Assembly (NCBI GenBank): GCA_940337035.1
Contig: OW679195.1
Location: 173,076,015-173,140,014, forward strand
Source of the DNA: Agriotes lineatus
Taxonomy: Eukaryota > Arthropoda > Insecta > Coleoptera > Elateridae
Reading direction: 5' to 3'
DNA length: 64,000 nt
Below, in pieces: positions 20,856-30,999 of the stretch (within the stretch, counting starts at the first letter, position 1; each line of letters begins with the position of its first letter). A program made the translations under genes and the position numbers. A model generated the notes under the pieces. It saw only the letters and a list, made by a program, of their open reading frames with translations, searched no databases and had not been told where the DNA came from.

Positions 20856-23112
20856 TTAATGAGAAACTTGAGTTTGAAGCTGAGAAGCAAGATGATCAAT
20901 ATTGGGGTCAATATCACTAGTACACAGGCGCAAAGTGTTTTCTAAATTAACATCTGTAAGCCGAGTACGATGCTTATTTTTACTAATGTTCATGATTGAA
21001 AAAGCTGCTCACATTTATACATGCTTCTGAATATGCAATAGTTATTTTCATTACAAGCGTCGAAAGTAGCAAATATCGTGCGAGTGTTGATTAGACAAAC
21101 GAGGGCGTAGCGAAGCGAAGCCCGAGTGGATCTAAAACACGAGCACAGATATTTGCACTTTCGGGCGAGTTATGAACACTATTTTTTAGACGACCACTCA
21201 AAGTAAATTCTATTTTAAGAATTGTTTTTATTTCGTTTTGCAAAATTGATTGTTATATTATTATTGGTACAATTGGCAAAAGCGTCTGAATGATTTGAAT
21301 CACGGTCTGCTGAATTGTGTAACAAACGTCAAAGTGAAGTTTGTCACACAATTAAGCAGGCCGTGTTTTGAATAACTTTGTGCCGTTACGATATGACTAG
21401 TACGATATAATATCGTGCTAGTGTTTGAAATTGTCAACTTTCTGTAGTAGGCTGCTGTCGCGATAATGTTACTTTCATATGTGGTCGTCTAAAAATTATT
21501 TTTCGTGCGAAAACTCTCAGCTGTGGATACTTTTCTTCGGAAAGGTATGTTCTGTAAAAGTCGCTTAGTTCCACATCATCAAATTTAGACTTTAAATATG
21601 AGTCTTCTTGAAGCTCGACCAACTCCATTTTTAGGTGAAGTGGAGCATCTTCCACATTACACTTACAAGGATTTGCAAAAATATTGAAAGTGCTATCCAT
21701 ATTCTTAAAATCGGTAAACCGATCAGTGAATTGCTGTTACAGTAGTTTCAGTTCTTCAGCATAGCGACCGTATTCAATGTTTTCGTGAGTGGATAATGTA
21801 AAAAAATGAAAACAGTGTTTACTTCTCATTTGTGTTTCTCACAAGCAAATTTTGTTTTGAAAAGCTTGAAGATGACTGTACAGCTGATTTACCAATTGCC
21901 CTTGTATTTAAAGCTTCAAGTTCAGGTCGTTTAAGTGTCCTGTGATGTCTACCAGGAATGCCAAGTTCCAAAGCCATGTTGGATCACAAATTTGCGGCGA
22001 TGTTTTCTCTTTCTTTTCCATAAAATCAGCTATTTCTTTTCTAAGGTCATAAAATCTTTTTAGCATTTTACCTTTGCTTAGCCACCTTACTTCGCAATAG
22101 TATGTCACATTATCGTGTTCTGAAGAGAGTTCATCCAAAAATGCTTTAAACTGGCGATGGTTAAGACCGCGGGATCTAATGAAATCGATGGTATTTACTA
22201 CCACATCCATACCGTTCGTGAATCGAATGGACTTAGAGCACAAGTTTTGTTGGTGAATAATGCAATGCAGAATTATGAAATCACATTCTTGCACATTCAT
22301 AGCGGTTGCTCTTTCTTTCAGAATTCCGATAAAACCTTTTCGTGAACCGACCATTGAAGGTGCACCATCTGTGCACACTCCAACTAATTTACACCACTGC
22401 AAACCATATTGTTCAAAAGTACTTTGCACCTCGGCAAAAATATCTGTTCCAGTAGTGGTCCCTTGTAGCGGCCGTAAAGCAAGTAATTTCTTTGTCACGA
22501 CCAATTCTTCATCAACACCTCGTATAAAAATAGCTAACTGGGCTGTGTCGGTAAATATGTACTCTCATCCAAAGCAATCGAAAATGCTTAAAAACCAGCC
22601 AATCTCTTAGTCAATGTTTTTTTGATATCACTAGTCATCATATCTATACGTCGAACAACAGTACGTCGCGATAAGCTCACTTTCTCAAACTTTTTCTTCT
22701 TTTCTGGGCACAAAAGTTCTGCAACATCTACTAGGCATTCTTTAACAAACTCTCCCTCAGAAAATGACTTCGATGTTTTCGCTAGTTTGGAACTAACTAT
22801 AAAACTAGCTTTAACAACAGATTGTCTAGATTTGATCTTTGTGCATGGAACATTTGTTGCTGTTTCCCTAAATCGGTAATGAGTTTTTTTAATTTTATCC
22901 TTTCTTAACTGGCCCGTAAGTAAATTATATTGAGCGAAATGCTTGCTGGAGCAATGCCGCTTCATATTGTATTCTTTTAAAACAGAAATTGTTTCATTGC
23001 ACAACAAACACGTAGGTTTACCACTTTGCATGATAAAAAAGTATTCATCAATCCAATTGTTTTGGAATTGACGACATTCTGTGTCCACTTTCCGCTTTTT
23101 TAAACCAGACAT
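20856..23112 (-). pseudogene. hAT transposase (BED finger, GTF2IRD2/Charlie-like), broken
   Basis: The reading order is 23112 to 20856. Bases 22588-23112 encode an N-terminal BED-like zinc finger (CLLCNE ... HCSSKHF) and a helical linker. Bases 21908-22504 encode the RNase H-like core with TDGAPSMVG (catalytic aspartate), LHCIIHQQNLCSK and the EVRWLSKGKML tryptophan motif. Bases 21498-21700 continue the fold. After a MITE insertion, 20856-21055 gives the C-terminal dimerisation motif (CEQLFSIMNISKNKHRTRL) and the stop. Frameshifts lie near 21700-21905 and 22510-22590. Beyond the start codon, ggcggagggccggatccg near 23560 resembles terminal sequence of Charlie-type elements, so the whole transposon may run from about 20650 to 23590. 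Confidence 0.85.
21060..21497. mobile_element. MITE with three nested hairpins inside the hAT transposase
   Basis: An inverted pair tttttagacgaccac (from 21183) and gtggtcgtctaaaa (to 21496) encloses a second hairpin (cacggtctgctgaattgtgt at 21301 with its complement to 21366). Next to it a third hairpin joins 21061-21087 to 21137-21164 (cgaaagtagcaaatat). The block splits the transposase frame before CEQLFSIMN, so it is younger than the transposon. Confidence 0.65.
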
Positions 23113-24196
23113 CTTGATAGATTTTTTTCTTATGACCTGAATTTGCTTGAATAGTTCCCGCGTCTTTTCTTATCAGTTGTTAAGAAGTAATGAGTTGACA
23201 CGCGCTGAGCGGCTTATATATTACCCGCAATAAGCAACTAGAATACTCTCGATCGTACGCGAATATGCGATGCGAGCAGTCAGAGCCGACTGTTATGACT
23301 TATGACTAACGTTATGAATAACGCTTCAAGGTCATCGGACGGTTTTCCGAATGTTTATCTTTATCGGTTTTTCTCTTTCTAACGACTATTTCTGACTCGA
23401 TCTGTGGCGTTCCACTGCGTACGCTTAATAATATTTTTTATTTTATATTTATTATATTATTACTGTTATTTGACAGTAATTACAAATAAAGTATGTGTGC
23501 TAAATCTTTAATTTTTTTGCGCGTTATTTGAAATTTCTGAATCTCTCGCGGGCCGGATTGAATCTGGCGGAGGGCCGGATCCGTTAGTTATAATTTGGAA
23601 TACTTGTAGAGTCGCATGTTCTAATCGACATACTAAGTTTGCAACCTTGAAAGGGTGCCGCTCGCCCCGCCATCTTGCTAAAAGGGTACCAGAAATCCGT
23701 TTTTCGTATATATCTCCTCTCCTCTGCCATCTAGGCTGAAAATAGTTATTACAAGAATTATAGTAAACAAAATTGGCTACAACTATTGTCTGAAACTTTT
23801 TTGTAAGATGAATAATTCATGAGTTACAGCGACGTAAGGCGGAGAAAATTTTCGAAATTTGCGAAAACGCTCCACTTTTCGTCGTAATTTCGGTTTATAT
23901 CTATTAATTGTTATCTAAATCAAGTTTTTACTCTTTTTCGCACACCAGTGCGAATGTAGTACAAAATATACAGATAATATGGAAACAGAGTAATTTATAA
24001 ACGACTTACGACTATGAGCGAAACATAATAAGCAAAAAAGATTCAAAGTGAGCAGGTAGAATAATTCTTTCGGTTGGGGCTAATACAAAGAACGAAGTGA
24101 CTGCCATCCTTTCTCCCTTATTTTCGAACATCTGCCGTTCTTGTGTTTGAACGAATTTAGTGGGTCTACGCATCCCAGGAGTCTTGTACGTCCGCT

Positions 24197-24975
24197 ATGG
24201 CTGCGCCAGCAGGTATTTGTTTTATATGCGACCAAAGTTTGAATGAAAGTGAAGTGCGTACTATTAAAGAAAGGGGCTTGAAGACTTTAATTTAATACAA
24301 CCAAGTATCAAACGGAATGATGATAAAAGTGGACGGTTCTTAACAAACTTGAGTTCTGTGACTGTGCATGAAGCCTGCCGAAAAAATTACACGAACGAAA
24401 AATTAATCACTGCATTGAAACGTCGAGGAAGCGATTCTGTTCCAGTAGCGCCGTCTACATTTTTGCTATCGGTTGTGCAAACATTCGATTTCAAGCAACA
24501 TTGTTTCTTATGTAGTGAAAAAATAACCGAGAATTGTTTTATTAAACAAAAAAAGATTCGTTTGCGTGATCGAGAGATAGTTTTTGAAGTGCAAAAACTA
24601 TCAATGAAAGATATATAGTATTTTAGAATTCGCTAGGAACCGCGGTGATGAATGGGGTGAAACGATAATTGATCGGATGCAATTGGTCCATTTAATAATT
24701 CTACAATATGCCATCATCTGGGAAAAAGGAAGGCTATCGACCAGCAACGAATGTCGACGAAGCAATCGAAGCTATTTATTCCTATCTTGGGGAGAACTCC
24801 GAGAAATGTCAGTTTTCTCTCGACGATCTGATGAATCAAATCGAAGGAGATTACCGCCCGGATACCAGAACAGTCAAGTCGAGATTGCTTCAACAATATG
24901 GTGATGACATTCTTTTTGCCGTAACAGCCAACAAACCCACAATTGTTTGCTTCCGAAATACAGGATATAAAGTAA
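24197..24975 (+). pseudogene. Cys-rich transposon protein, N-terminal half, unknown family
   Basis: The first codon is probably ATG 24197, in MAAPAGICFICDQSLNESEV, but the frame stops at 24295 after a shift. The second piece (24349-24618) gives SVTVHEACRKNYTNEK and FKQHCFLCSEKI, so there are two paired C-x2-C sites with nearby H/C residues, suggesting zinc binding. The third piece (24708-24975) gives a helical region with VDEAIEAIYSYLGENS and DDILFAVTANKPTIVCFRNT. The text then resumes after the retrotransposon at 28573 in the same frame (V-I-T-D-T-W), which proves continuity. No catalytic motif is recognised. Proteins of this look are widespread in invertebrate repeats, but I cannot name the family. 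Confidence 0.6.
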
Positions 24976-25056
24976 TGTAACGACCTTGGGATCAGGCCAT
25001 TGCAAACCTATGACGCAGACTCCCGAGCATTCGAGAACGAGCTAAGGCGGGGGCAG
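24976..25056 (+). repeat. 81-bp chimeric leader before the 5' LTR
   Basis: It begins tgtaacgaccttg, a variant of the LTR start tgtcacgaccttg, and ends ctaaggcgggggcag, the same polypurine-tract end found before the 3' LTR at 28046-28060. It therefore looks like the two edges of a deleted LTR-internal unit, joined. The true left edge of the insertion is 24976, as the GTAA duplication shows. Confidence 0.75.
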
Positions 25057-25564
25057 TGTCACGACCTTGAGCCGGTTCACGTGCGGACGGATGAGTCACA
25101 TCCTTCGAGAAACGATCTTGGTGACTCATGCGCCCGAACACGTTAGCGTTGCGGGAGGGATCGAGCAAGGTCTCCACGTTTCCGGGATGACTCACCCGGC
25201 GCACATATAAATACGCGAAAAGGAAATAAGAGGACAGTCGAAGTCGAAGTGGAGGTCCGAGTGCCCACTCCAGCTTAGACGAAGCTTCCATATAAATAAA
25301 CCCGTGTGTACATAAATCTAGCGAGATAAATAACGCTTGTATAACAAATAAATATAGCCATATAAATCATTAATGTTGAAATCGCGTGTAAATAAATGAA
25401 GTATATCTGTTGTTAGAAATAGTCCTGTTAGTTTATAAATAATGTGTGTACCGCCTTAATAGCTCTTGTGTTGTGTAAATAGATTAAGATAAATCGTTGT
25501 AAATAAATGCTTAAAACAGAAGCGGCGTATAATTTTTAATAGCCCGAGGAGGTAAAACGTAACA
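25057..25564 (+). repeat. 5' LTR
   Basis: The LTR runs from TGTCACGACC to GTAACA. It holds a TATA-like tatataaatacgcg near 25203 and several aataaa words. The polymerase II promoter of the element should lie here. It is nearly identical to 28061-28568. Confidence 0.9.
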
Positions 25565-25565
25565 G

Positions 25566-25583
25566 TGGCGTCAGGTGTCGGGT
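25566..25583 (+). promoter_or_regulatory. probable primer binding site
   Basis: Just after the 5' LTR, tggcgtcaggtgtcggg starts with TGG, the complement of a tRNA CCA end, as in Ty3/gypsy primer sites. The primer tRNA is not identified. Confidence 0.55.
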
Positions 25584-25675
25584 TCTAAGAGGGGCTATAA
25601 AAATTATTGGACAAGCATTAAATAAACTAATTGACTAACAAGTACCGATAAACGACAGTCAGATAATAAATTTAA

Positions 25676-26721
25676 GTGTGTGTTGTGGATGCCTGTGACA
25701 AGATCCCAAAGCGGCAAAATGGAGGCTCAATTAAGCCAACTTTCCAGCTGATGCAAGTTGGCCAAGACAAGGCAGAAAGGGCGCAAGAGAAGGCAGAAAA
25801 AGCGCAAGAAGAATTGAAAGCCGCGCAAGAAAAAGCGCAAGAAGAATTGAAAGCCGCGCAAGAAAAAGCGCAAGGGGATCTTAAGGAAGAATTGAAGCCG
25901 GCCAAAAGCAGGCAGAAAAGGCGCTAGAAGAATTGAAAGCCGGCCAAAAGCAGGCAGAAAAGGCGCAGGAAGTACTTAAGGAAGAGCTGAAAGCCTGGCG
26001 AAGAAACAGCCAGCGAGGACTACGTGGGAAACCTGAAGAAGGGAATGGAAGAGTTCGGTCTCTGCTGTTGGATACTGGAGCGACGAAGTCTATCGCCAGG
26101 TCTGACGCAATACGGGACGAGGGTCAGCTGCTGCCCACCAGGACACGCCTTCGCACTGCCACTGGAAGCGCAGTGACCACACATGGGGAAATTGATTTGA
26201 GATTGAAGATTGGGTATCAAACCCTGAAGCATCGGGCCCTGATTGCTGACGTTGCGGACGAGTTTATCCTGGGAATGGATGTTAGGAATGAGTGTGGGTT
26301 CACTTTAGACCTGGGACGCGGCGTGTTGCCCGTGGGTAGGGAGGAGCTTTCCCTACAACGAAGAGAAGAGATCGCAGTACGAGTGGTATTGGCGGAAGAT
26401 GTTACTCTGCCGGGACGAACCGAGAGGGTCGTGGATGCATACCTAGATGGCGATCTTCGGGGCAACGTAGTGCGTACGATTGAACCCGATTATGACAAGG
26501 AGGTCACTCATGGTATCCTGGTTGGGAAGACGTTGGTAAAGACTGGGCTTAAGGATGATGAACGTCATCAGGAAACCAGCAACCGTCAGGAGAAACACAA
26601 TCCTGGGAAGGGGCATAAGCCAACAAAAACGGAGGAAGATCTAAGATCTGATGGCCCGGTACCAAGACATCTTCGAGTGCGGAGATCATCCCAGCGACCG
26701 TACCAACGTAGTAAAACATAA
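25676..26721 (+). pseudogene. Gag-like coiled coil and aspartic protease of the LTR element
   Basis: The first frame (25676-25927) carries tandem heptad-like repeats of AQEKAQEELKA, predicting a long coiled coil; a one-base shift near 25925 leads into the second frame (25933-26721). That frame contains the retroviral-type aspartic protease: LLLDTGATKS (catalytic D-T-G) at about residues 47-56, and FILGMDV near residue 111, the usual I-L-G-x-D closing motif. No CCHC knuckle is seen. After residue 215 the frame runs into the deleted region. The repeats probably change length by slippage. Confidence 0.8.
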
Positions 26722-27073
26722 ATCATTCGAGTTTGGCAGAAGAGTCTTGCTGAGGACCGGCCATGCTACTCTAAGATGGCTACTGCAGTTCAAGAACCCC
26801 GAAGGACAGGTGGATAGGTGGATTGAGCGCCTACAAGAGTACGACTTTGAAATAAATCATCGACCTGGCGCAGCCCACCGCAACGCCGATGCGTTATCTA
26901 GGAGGCCCTGCCCTGCGGAATGCGGCCACTGTTCGAAGCTGGAGAGTCGTGCGGTACCCATCAATCGTACCACTGTAGTCGACGACTCGTGGGAGCTAGA
27001 CGAGTTGCGGAACAGCCTGGAGAACGACCCCGACTTAAGCACAGTTATAGCCTGGAAGCGAGATGGCCGTTGA
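26651..27073 (+). pseudogene. pol remnant: pre-RT stub joined to RNase H end
   Basis: The start MARYQDIFECGDHPSDRTNVVKHK matches the segment that precedes reverse transcriptase in Ty3/gypsy. Immediately after it comes TGHATLRWLLQFKNPEGQ and FEINHRPGAAHRNADALSRR, the end of RNase H. All reverse transcriptase motifs (the LDLxxGYxQ and YxDD boxes) and most of RNase H are missing between, so about 1.2 kb has been deleted at about 26722. A stop follows at 27071. Confidence 0.8.
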
Positions 27074-27079
27074 CCTACC

Positions 27080-28049
27080 TGGCAGGTGGTCTCCGCCACC
27101 AACCCTTAGTGAAGACCTATTGGGGGCAATGGAACTCCTTCCAGCTGGACAACAACGTCCTGACCAAAATCTTGAAAAGTGAGGACGTTAGGGCAACGAG
27201 ATCACAATCGATGGTTCCAAGGAGCAGAGTGGCCGAGGTTCTGCGCCACCTGCGTGATGGCTCCTCTGGGGGACACCTTGGATTGAAGAGAACGTTGCAG
27301 AAGGTCCAAGAAGGGTTCTACTGGGCGAGCTGCAAAGATGACGTCCGAGAGTGGTGCCGGAGGTGCGAAGCCTGCGCTACAGAAAACGGACCGGTTGGAA
27401 AACGTAGATCTCCAATGTGCAGTACAACGTTGGTGGTCCGTTCGAGGGGATAGCAATTGACATCGCCGGACCATGCCCCGAAACCGAATTGAGAAATAAA
27501 TACATCCTGGTGTGCATGGGCTACTTCACCAAGTGGCCCGAAACGTACGCCCTTCCGAATCAAGAGGCCGGTAGTGTCGCTGATGTTCTGGTGAAGGAGT
27601 GCTTCAGCCGTTTTGGAGTACCCCTGGAGTTACATTTCGACCAGGGCCGAAATTTCGAGTCCGGATTGTTCCAGAACGTCTGCAAGCTACTGGAGATACA
27701 CAAAACCCGGACCACTGCCCTCCATCCTCAATCGGACGGCATGATGGAAAGGATGAACCAAACCATGGGGAAGCATCTGTCCAAGGTGGTTTCTAAGCAT
27801 CAGCGTGACTGGGACCAGTGCATTTACCTGTTCCTGATGGTCTACCGATCGGCAGTAGAAGAGACAACCGGCGTCCAGATCGAGGTCTGCCGTTACGGCC
27901 GTTGTGAAGCATTGAGCCCACGGTGGACAGCTGCTTCTTCAGCCAGTCCATATGCAAGAAGGGCACCGCCTGCAAATCCGCCATCGAACCCCCACAAGAG
28001 CGAGAGGACAGGCACCCGACGCAACTCGTTCTGGGACAGAACGACCTAA
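27080..28049 (+). pseudogene. Ty3/gypsy integrase, frameshifted
   Basis: The first frame (to 27453) holds the HHCC zinc domain, with HLRDGSSGGHLG and WCRRCEACATENGP. The second frame (27417-28049) holds the catalytic core: AIDIAGPCPET (first D), LHFDQGRNFES (second D) and TTALHPQSDGMMERMNQT (the E region). The two overlap because of a frameshift near 27420. The C-terminal tail after VEETTG is degenerate. It would insert the element DNA if intact. Confidence 0.8.
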
Positions 28050-28060
28050 GGCGGGGGCAG
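28043..28060 (+). promoter_or_regulatory. polypurine tract
   Basis: The stretch gacctaaggcgggggcag lies directly before the 3' LTR, where plus-strand priming occurs. The same end recurs at 25042-25056. Confidence 0.7.
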
Positions 28061-28568
28061 TGTCACTACCTTGAGCCGGTTCACGTACGGACGGATGAGC
28101 CACATCCTTCGAGAAACGACCTTGGTGACTCATGCGCGGGAACATGTCAGCGTTGCGGGAGGGATCGAGCAAGGTCTCCACGTTTCCGGGATGACTCACC
28201 CGACGCATATATAAATACGCGAAAGGGAAATAAGAGGACAGTCGAAGTCGAAGTAGAAGTCCGAGTGCCGACGCCAGCTTGGAAGAAGCTGCCATATAAA
28301 TAAACCCGTGTGTACATAAATCTAGCGAGATAAATAACGCTTGTATAACAAATAAATATAGCCATATAAATCATTAATGTTGAAATCGCGTGTAAATAAA
28401 TAAAGTATATCTGTTGTTAGAAATAGTCCTGTTAGTTTATAAATAATGTGTGTTCCGCCTTAATAGTTCTTGTGTTGTGTAAATAGATTAAGATTAATCG
28501 TTGTAAATAAATGCTTAAAACAGAAGCGGCGTATAATTTTTAATAGCCCGAGGAGGTAAAACGTAACA
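28061..28568 (+). repeat. 3' LTR
   Basis: It matches 25057-25564 with scattered substitutions and ends in aaaacgtaaca before the duplicated GTAA. Confidence 0.9.
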
Positions 28569-28572
28569 GTAA

Positions 28573-29246
28573 TTACAGACACGTGGTATGCAAGCAGAAG
28601 GCTTGATCTACAGGAAGAACGACTACGAATTGTTCAAGCCGCAGCAACGATAGTCTTTGAAGACATCAGATCTCAAGTGTATGAGATAAACGAGTATCCA
28701 CCATCGGATAATTTTTTACATGATGTAAATACTGTCATTCTTGAAACATTGCATGCTTCTGTGAAAGATGTAATTTTGAAAAATAAGCGCAGCCATCCAG
28801 AGAAGTGGCAGAAAAAATGCACAGCTTTGTCTCATGCCATAATATCTGCAGTAAGACCTAGATCATTCTTGTCGCTTCTACAAATTGGAGTCAGAACATT
28901 TCTCTACAAAAAATTCGGATCCAAGCAGCTAATAGAAATGTTGTCATAGCTCGGATTTTCTTCGTCTTACAGTAAATCTATTCCTTTTGAGATACCCGCC
29001 GTTATGCGTCCAGGAATTATGATTGAGGCAGGTGCGTTCTCTCAATTCGTATTCGACAACGCTGATTTTAACACCAACACCTTAGATGGTCTCAGGACTT
29101 TTCACGCCATGGGCTGTATTCATTGCGTGACACCCAAAACTGCAATTACTCCGGATCAAGTTATTCCACGTTTTTCGCGGATGCGGTCAGCAGTACGAAT
29201 CGATAGCGCAAATTTCGAAAATTTGCTCCCCCTTGCGTCGCTGTAA
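28573..29246 (+). pseudogene. Cys-rich transposon protein, C-terminal half
   Basis: It continues the gene split by the LTR element. VITDTWYASRRLDLQEERLR opens it, followed by helical stretches DVNTVILETLHASVKDVILK and SLLQIGVRTFLYKKFG. A stop at 28949 is followed by a continuing frame (29004-29246) with AGAFSQFVFDNADFNTNTLD. The conserved acidic words here (FDNADFNTNT) could belong to an enzyme core, but I cannot assign one. The text ends inside the right terminal inverted repeat. Confidence 0.55.
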
Positions 29247-29706
29247 CACATGAATTATTCATTTAACAAATAAAAAGTTTCAGACAAAAGTTGTAGGCAA
29301 TTTTATTTCCTACAATTTTTGTAATAACTGTTTTCAGCCTAGATGGCAGAGGAGAGGAGATATATACGAAAAACTGATTTTTGGTACTTTTTTAGCAAGA
29401 TGGCGGTGCGAGCCGCGCCCTTTTTAAGGTAGCAAACTTAGTATGTCGATTAGGACATGTGACTATACAAGTATGCCAAATTAGAACTTTTCCTGACCTT
29501 TTGCAAGGTAAGCCCTAATTTACGTCTCTATTGACTGGACTAATATACCTTATTATTTTATATCAAAAATGATTGCAGTGATTTTTTCAAAATAGGTAAT
29601 TATTACAAGTGTATGACGATGTTATCTCATCGCGCAACAAAAAACATGTAGGTTAACTACACGTAGAATGACAAAGATTCACTTTTGTGGATCGTATAGA
29701 TAACAT

Positions 29707-30540
29707 TTAAAATATATCTCCATTTTCTTGCTTCTCAGTTAATAATAATAAAATGCTAGTTTTATTTTTTGCATTCCTTCGGTTATGGAAAATGAAAAAT
29801 GGTTAGCAACAGTATGAATAGATGCAGTATTTTTTTCTCTACAAAAAATGTATTTACACTTTAGCTCTAAAATAATTAGGGGAGCCAATAATTGGACATT
29901 AAGAATTTAACACGAGATGAAAAAAAATTGACCGGAAGTCGACCTCGGAAAAGAAATCCGATTTCCGGTTTCTATATATTTTTGGAATCTACTCTTCAAG
30001 CTGAGTCGAATGATATATATCTCGTCCTCCTAAAATATATCTCCATTTTCTTGCTTCTCAGTTTTTAAAAATTTAAATTTCGTCTAGCAAATTACAGAAA
30101 ATCGTTTTTATACTTTTTTTCTCGATAACGGTTGCAGATACGAAAAAACTGCAAGAGAACAAAAAGATTCTAAACAAAACAGAAAACTCAATTTGTATTT
30201 TAGAATCTAACAGCGGCGCACCGCAAAAAAGTTCAGGGGGAGAAAAGGAAGCATGACCCCTGAAAAAATATCTCCCTGTAGATTCTCACAACCATTTGAT
30301 ATGGTCAATGATGTAAGCCCTGCAGCGTAACCTGTATTCGAAATTTGAGCTAAATATCTCAAAAACTGCAGGAGCTATAAAGGAAAAAGTTAAAAGTTAA
30401 AAATTGACCGGAAGTCGACCTCGGAAAAGAAATCCGATTTCCGGTTTCTATATATTTTTGGAATCTACTCTTCAAGCTGAGTCGAATGATATATATCTCG
30501 TCCTCCTAAAATATATCTCCATTTTCTTGCTTCTCAGGTA
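29707..30540. repeat. dispersed direct repeats
   Basis: A unit of about 138 bp occurs at 29925-30062 and 30400-30538 with almost no change (ttgaccggaagtcgacctcg ... ttcttgcttctcag). Its last 30 bases also occur alone at 29709-29738. No coding content. Bases 29484-29706 and 30540-30890 hold nothing recognisable. Confidence 0.75.
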
Positions 30541-30896
30541 ATAACAACAAGTTAAAAATAACTCCAAGTTGCCTGTATGTAATAGTTAATTTAATACTAC
30601 ATGAGCAATTGAATACTTATTCTTCTCACGGTACTGTAATTTATATTTATTTCTGTAAGACCCTTACGGATACTAAAGTTAAGTATGGCCTGGTTGCTCT
30701 AATACAATGATAGTCACGCTTCACCTGGTCAACTTCATAGGTGGAAATGTGTCCACAAATTGTGCAGTTATCGCTAGGGATACCAAAATTTTATAACTGT
30801 TGTAGGTTTACATACGTTTTATACTCTTTAATTCAAAATTTGGTTTGGACACCATTGCAGTTTTGTGAATTTATTGTGATTATTAAATCTGCCCGC

Positions 30897-30945
30897 GTGG
30901 CGTCGTGTTCTTGATAAGTAGGTGCATGTAACTTTTCCCCCTTTA
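30897..30945 (-). repeat. 3' LTR edge and polypurine tract of the errantivirus-like element
   Basis: On the minus strand a purine tract aaagggggaaa (30935-30945) leads directly into AGTTACATGCACC at 30933, which repeats the LTR start at 38529. The two agree over about 40 bases (gttcttgat, gtgcatgtaact) and then diverge. Starting an LTR with AGTTA is typical of errantiviruses. Confidence 0.65.
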
Positions 30946-30999
30946 AGATGAAAAAATAACGGAGTTATGTTTTAGATTCTGGCCCACTTCCACTTCTTC

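Larger units (their letters stand above)
24976..28568 (+). mobile_element. Ty3/gypsy LTR retrotransposon, reverse transcriptase deleted
   Basis: A 4-bp duplication GTAA (24972-24975 and 28569-28572) flanks the element, which lies in the unknown transposon's gene. Its two 508-bp LTRs (25057-25564 and 28061-28568) are about 96% alike by eye. Order: odd 78-bp left leader, LTR, primer site, Gag-like coiled coil, protease, remnant of RNase H, integrase, polypurine tract, LTR. The reverse transcriptase between protease and RNase H is gone, so the copy is non-autonomous. The element is much GC-richer than its surroundings. Confidence 0.9.
23591..29483 (+). mobile_element. 5.9-kb TIR element of unknown class
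   Basis: The ends are inverted over roughly 250 bp. The left end starts taatttggaatacttgtaga and continues through taatcgacatactaagtttg. The right end is its reverse complement and finishes at 29483. Further matching words deeper in both ends include ccatctaggctgaaaa and gagttacagcgacg with complements. No target duplication is visible at the taatttgg boundary. The interior encodes a Cys-rich protein in pieces and is split by an LTR retrotransposon at 24976-28568. Without that insertion it would be about 2.3 kb. I cannot place it in a named superfamily. Confidence 0.75.

Noticed and set aside
22157..22879. Plus-strand frames across the hAT transposase
   Set aside because: They are antisense shadows of the clearly recognisable minus-strand transposase.
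26020..27563. Minus-strand frames across the LTR retrotransposon
   Set aside because: They are shadows of the protease, RNase H and integrase frames in GC-rich DNA.
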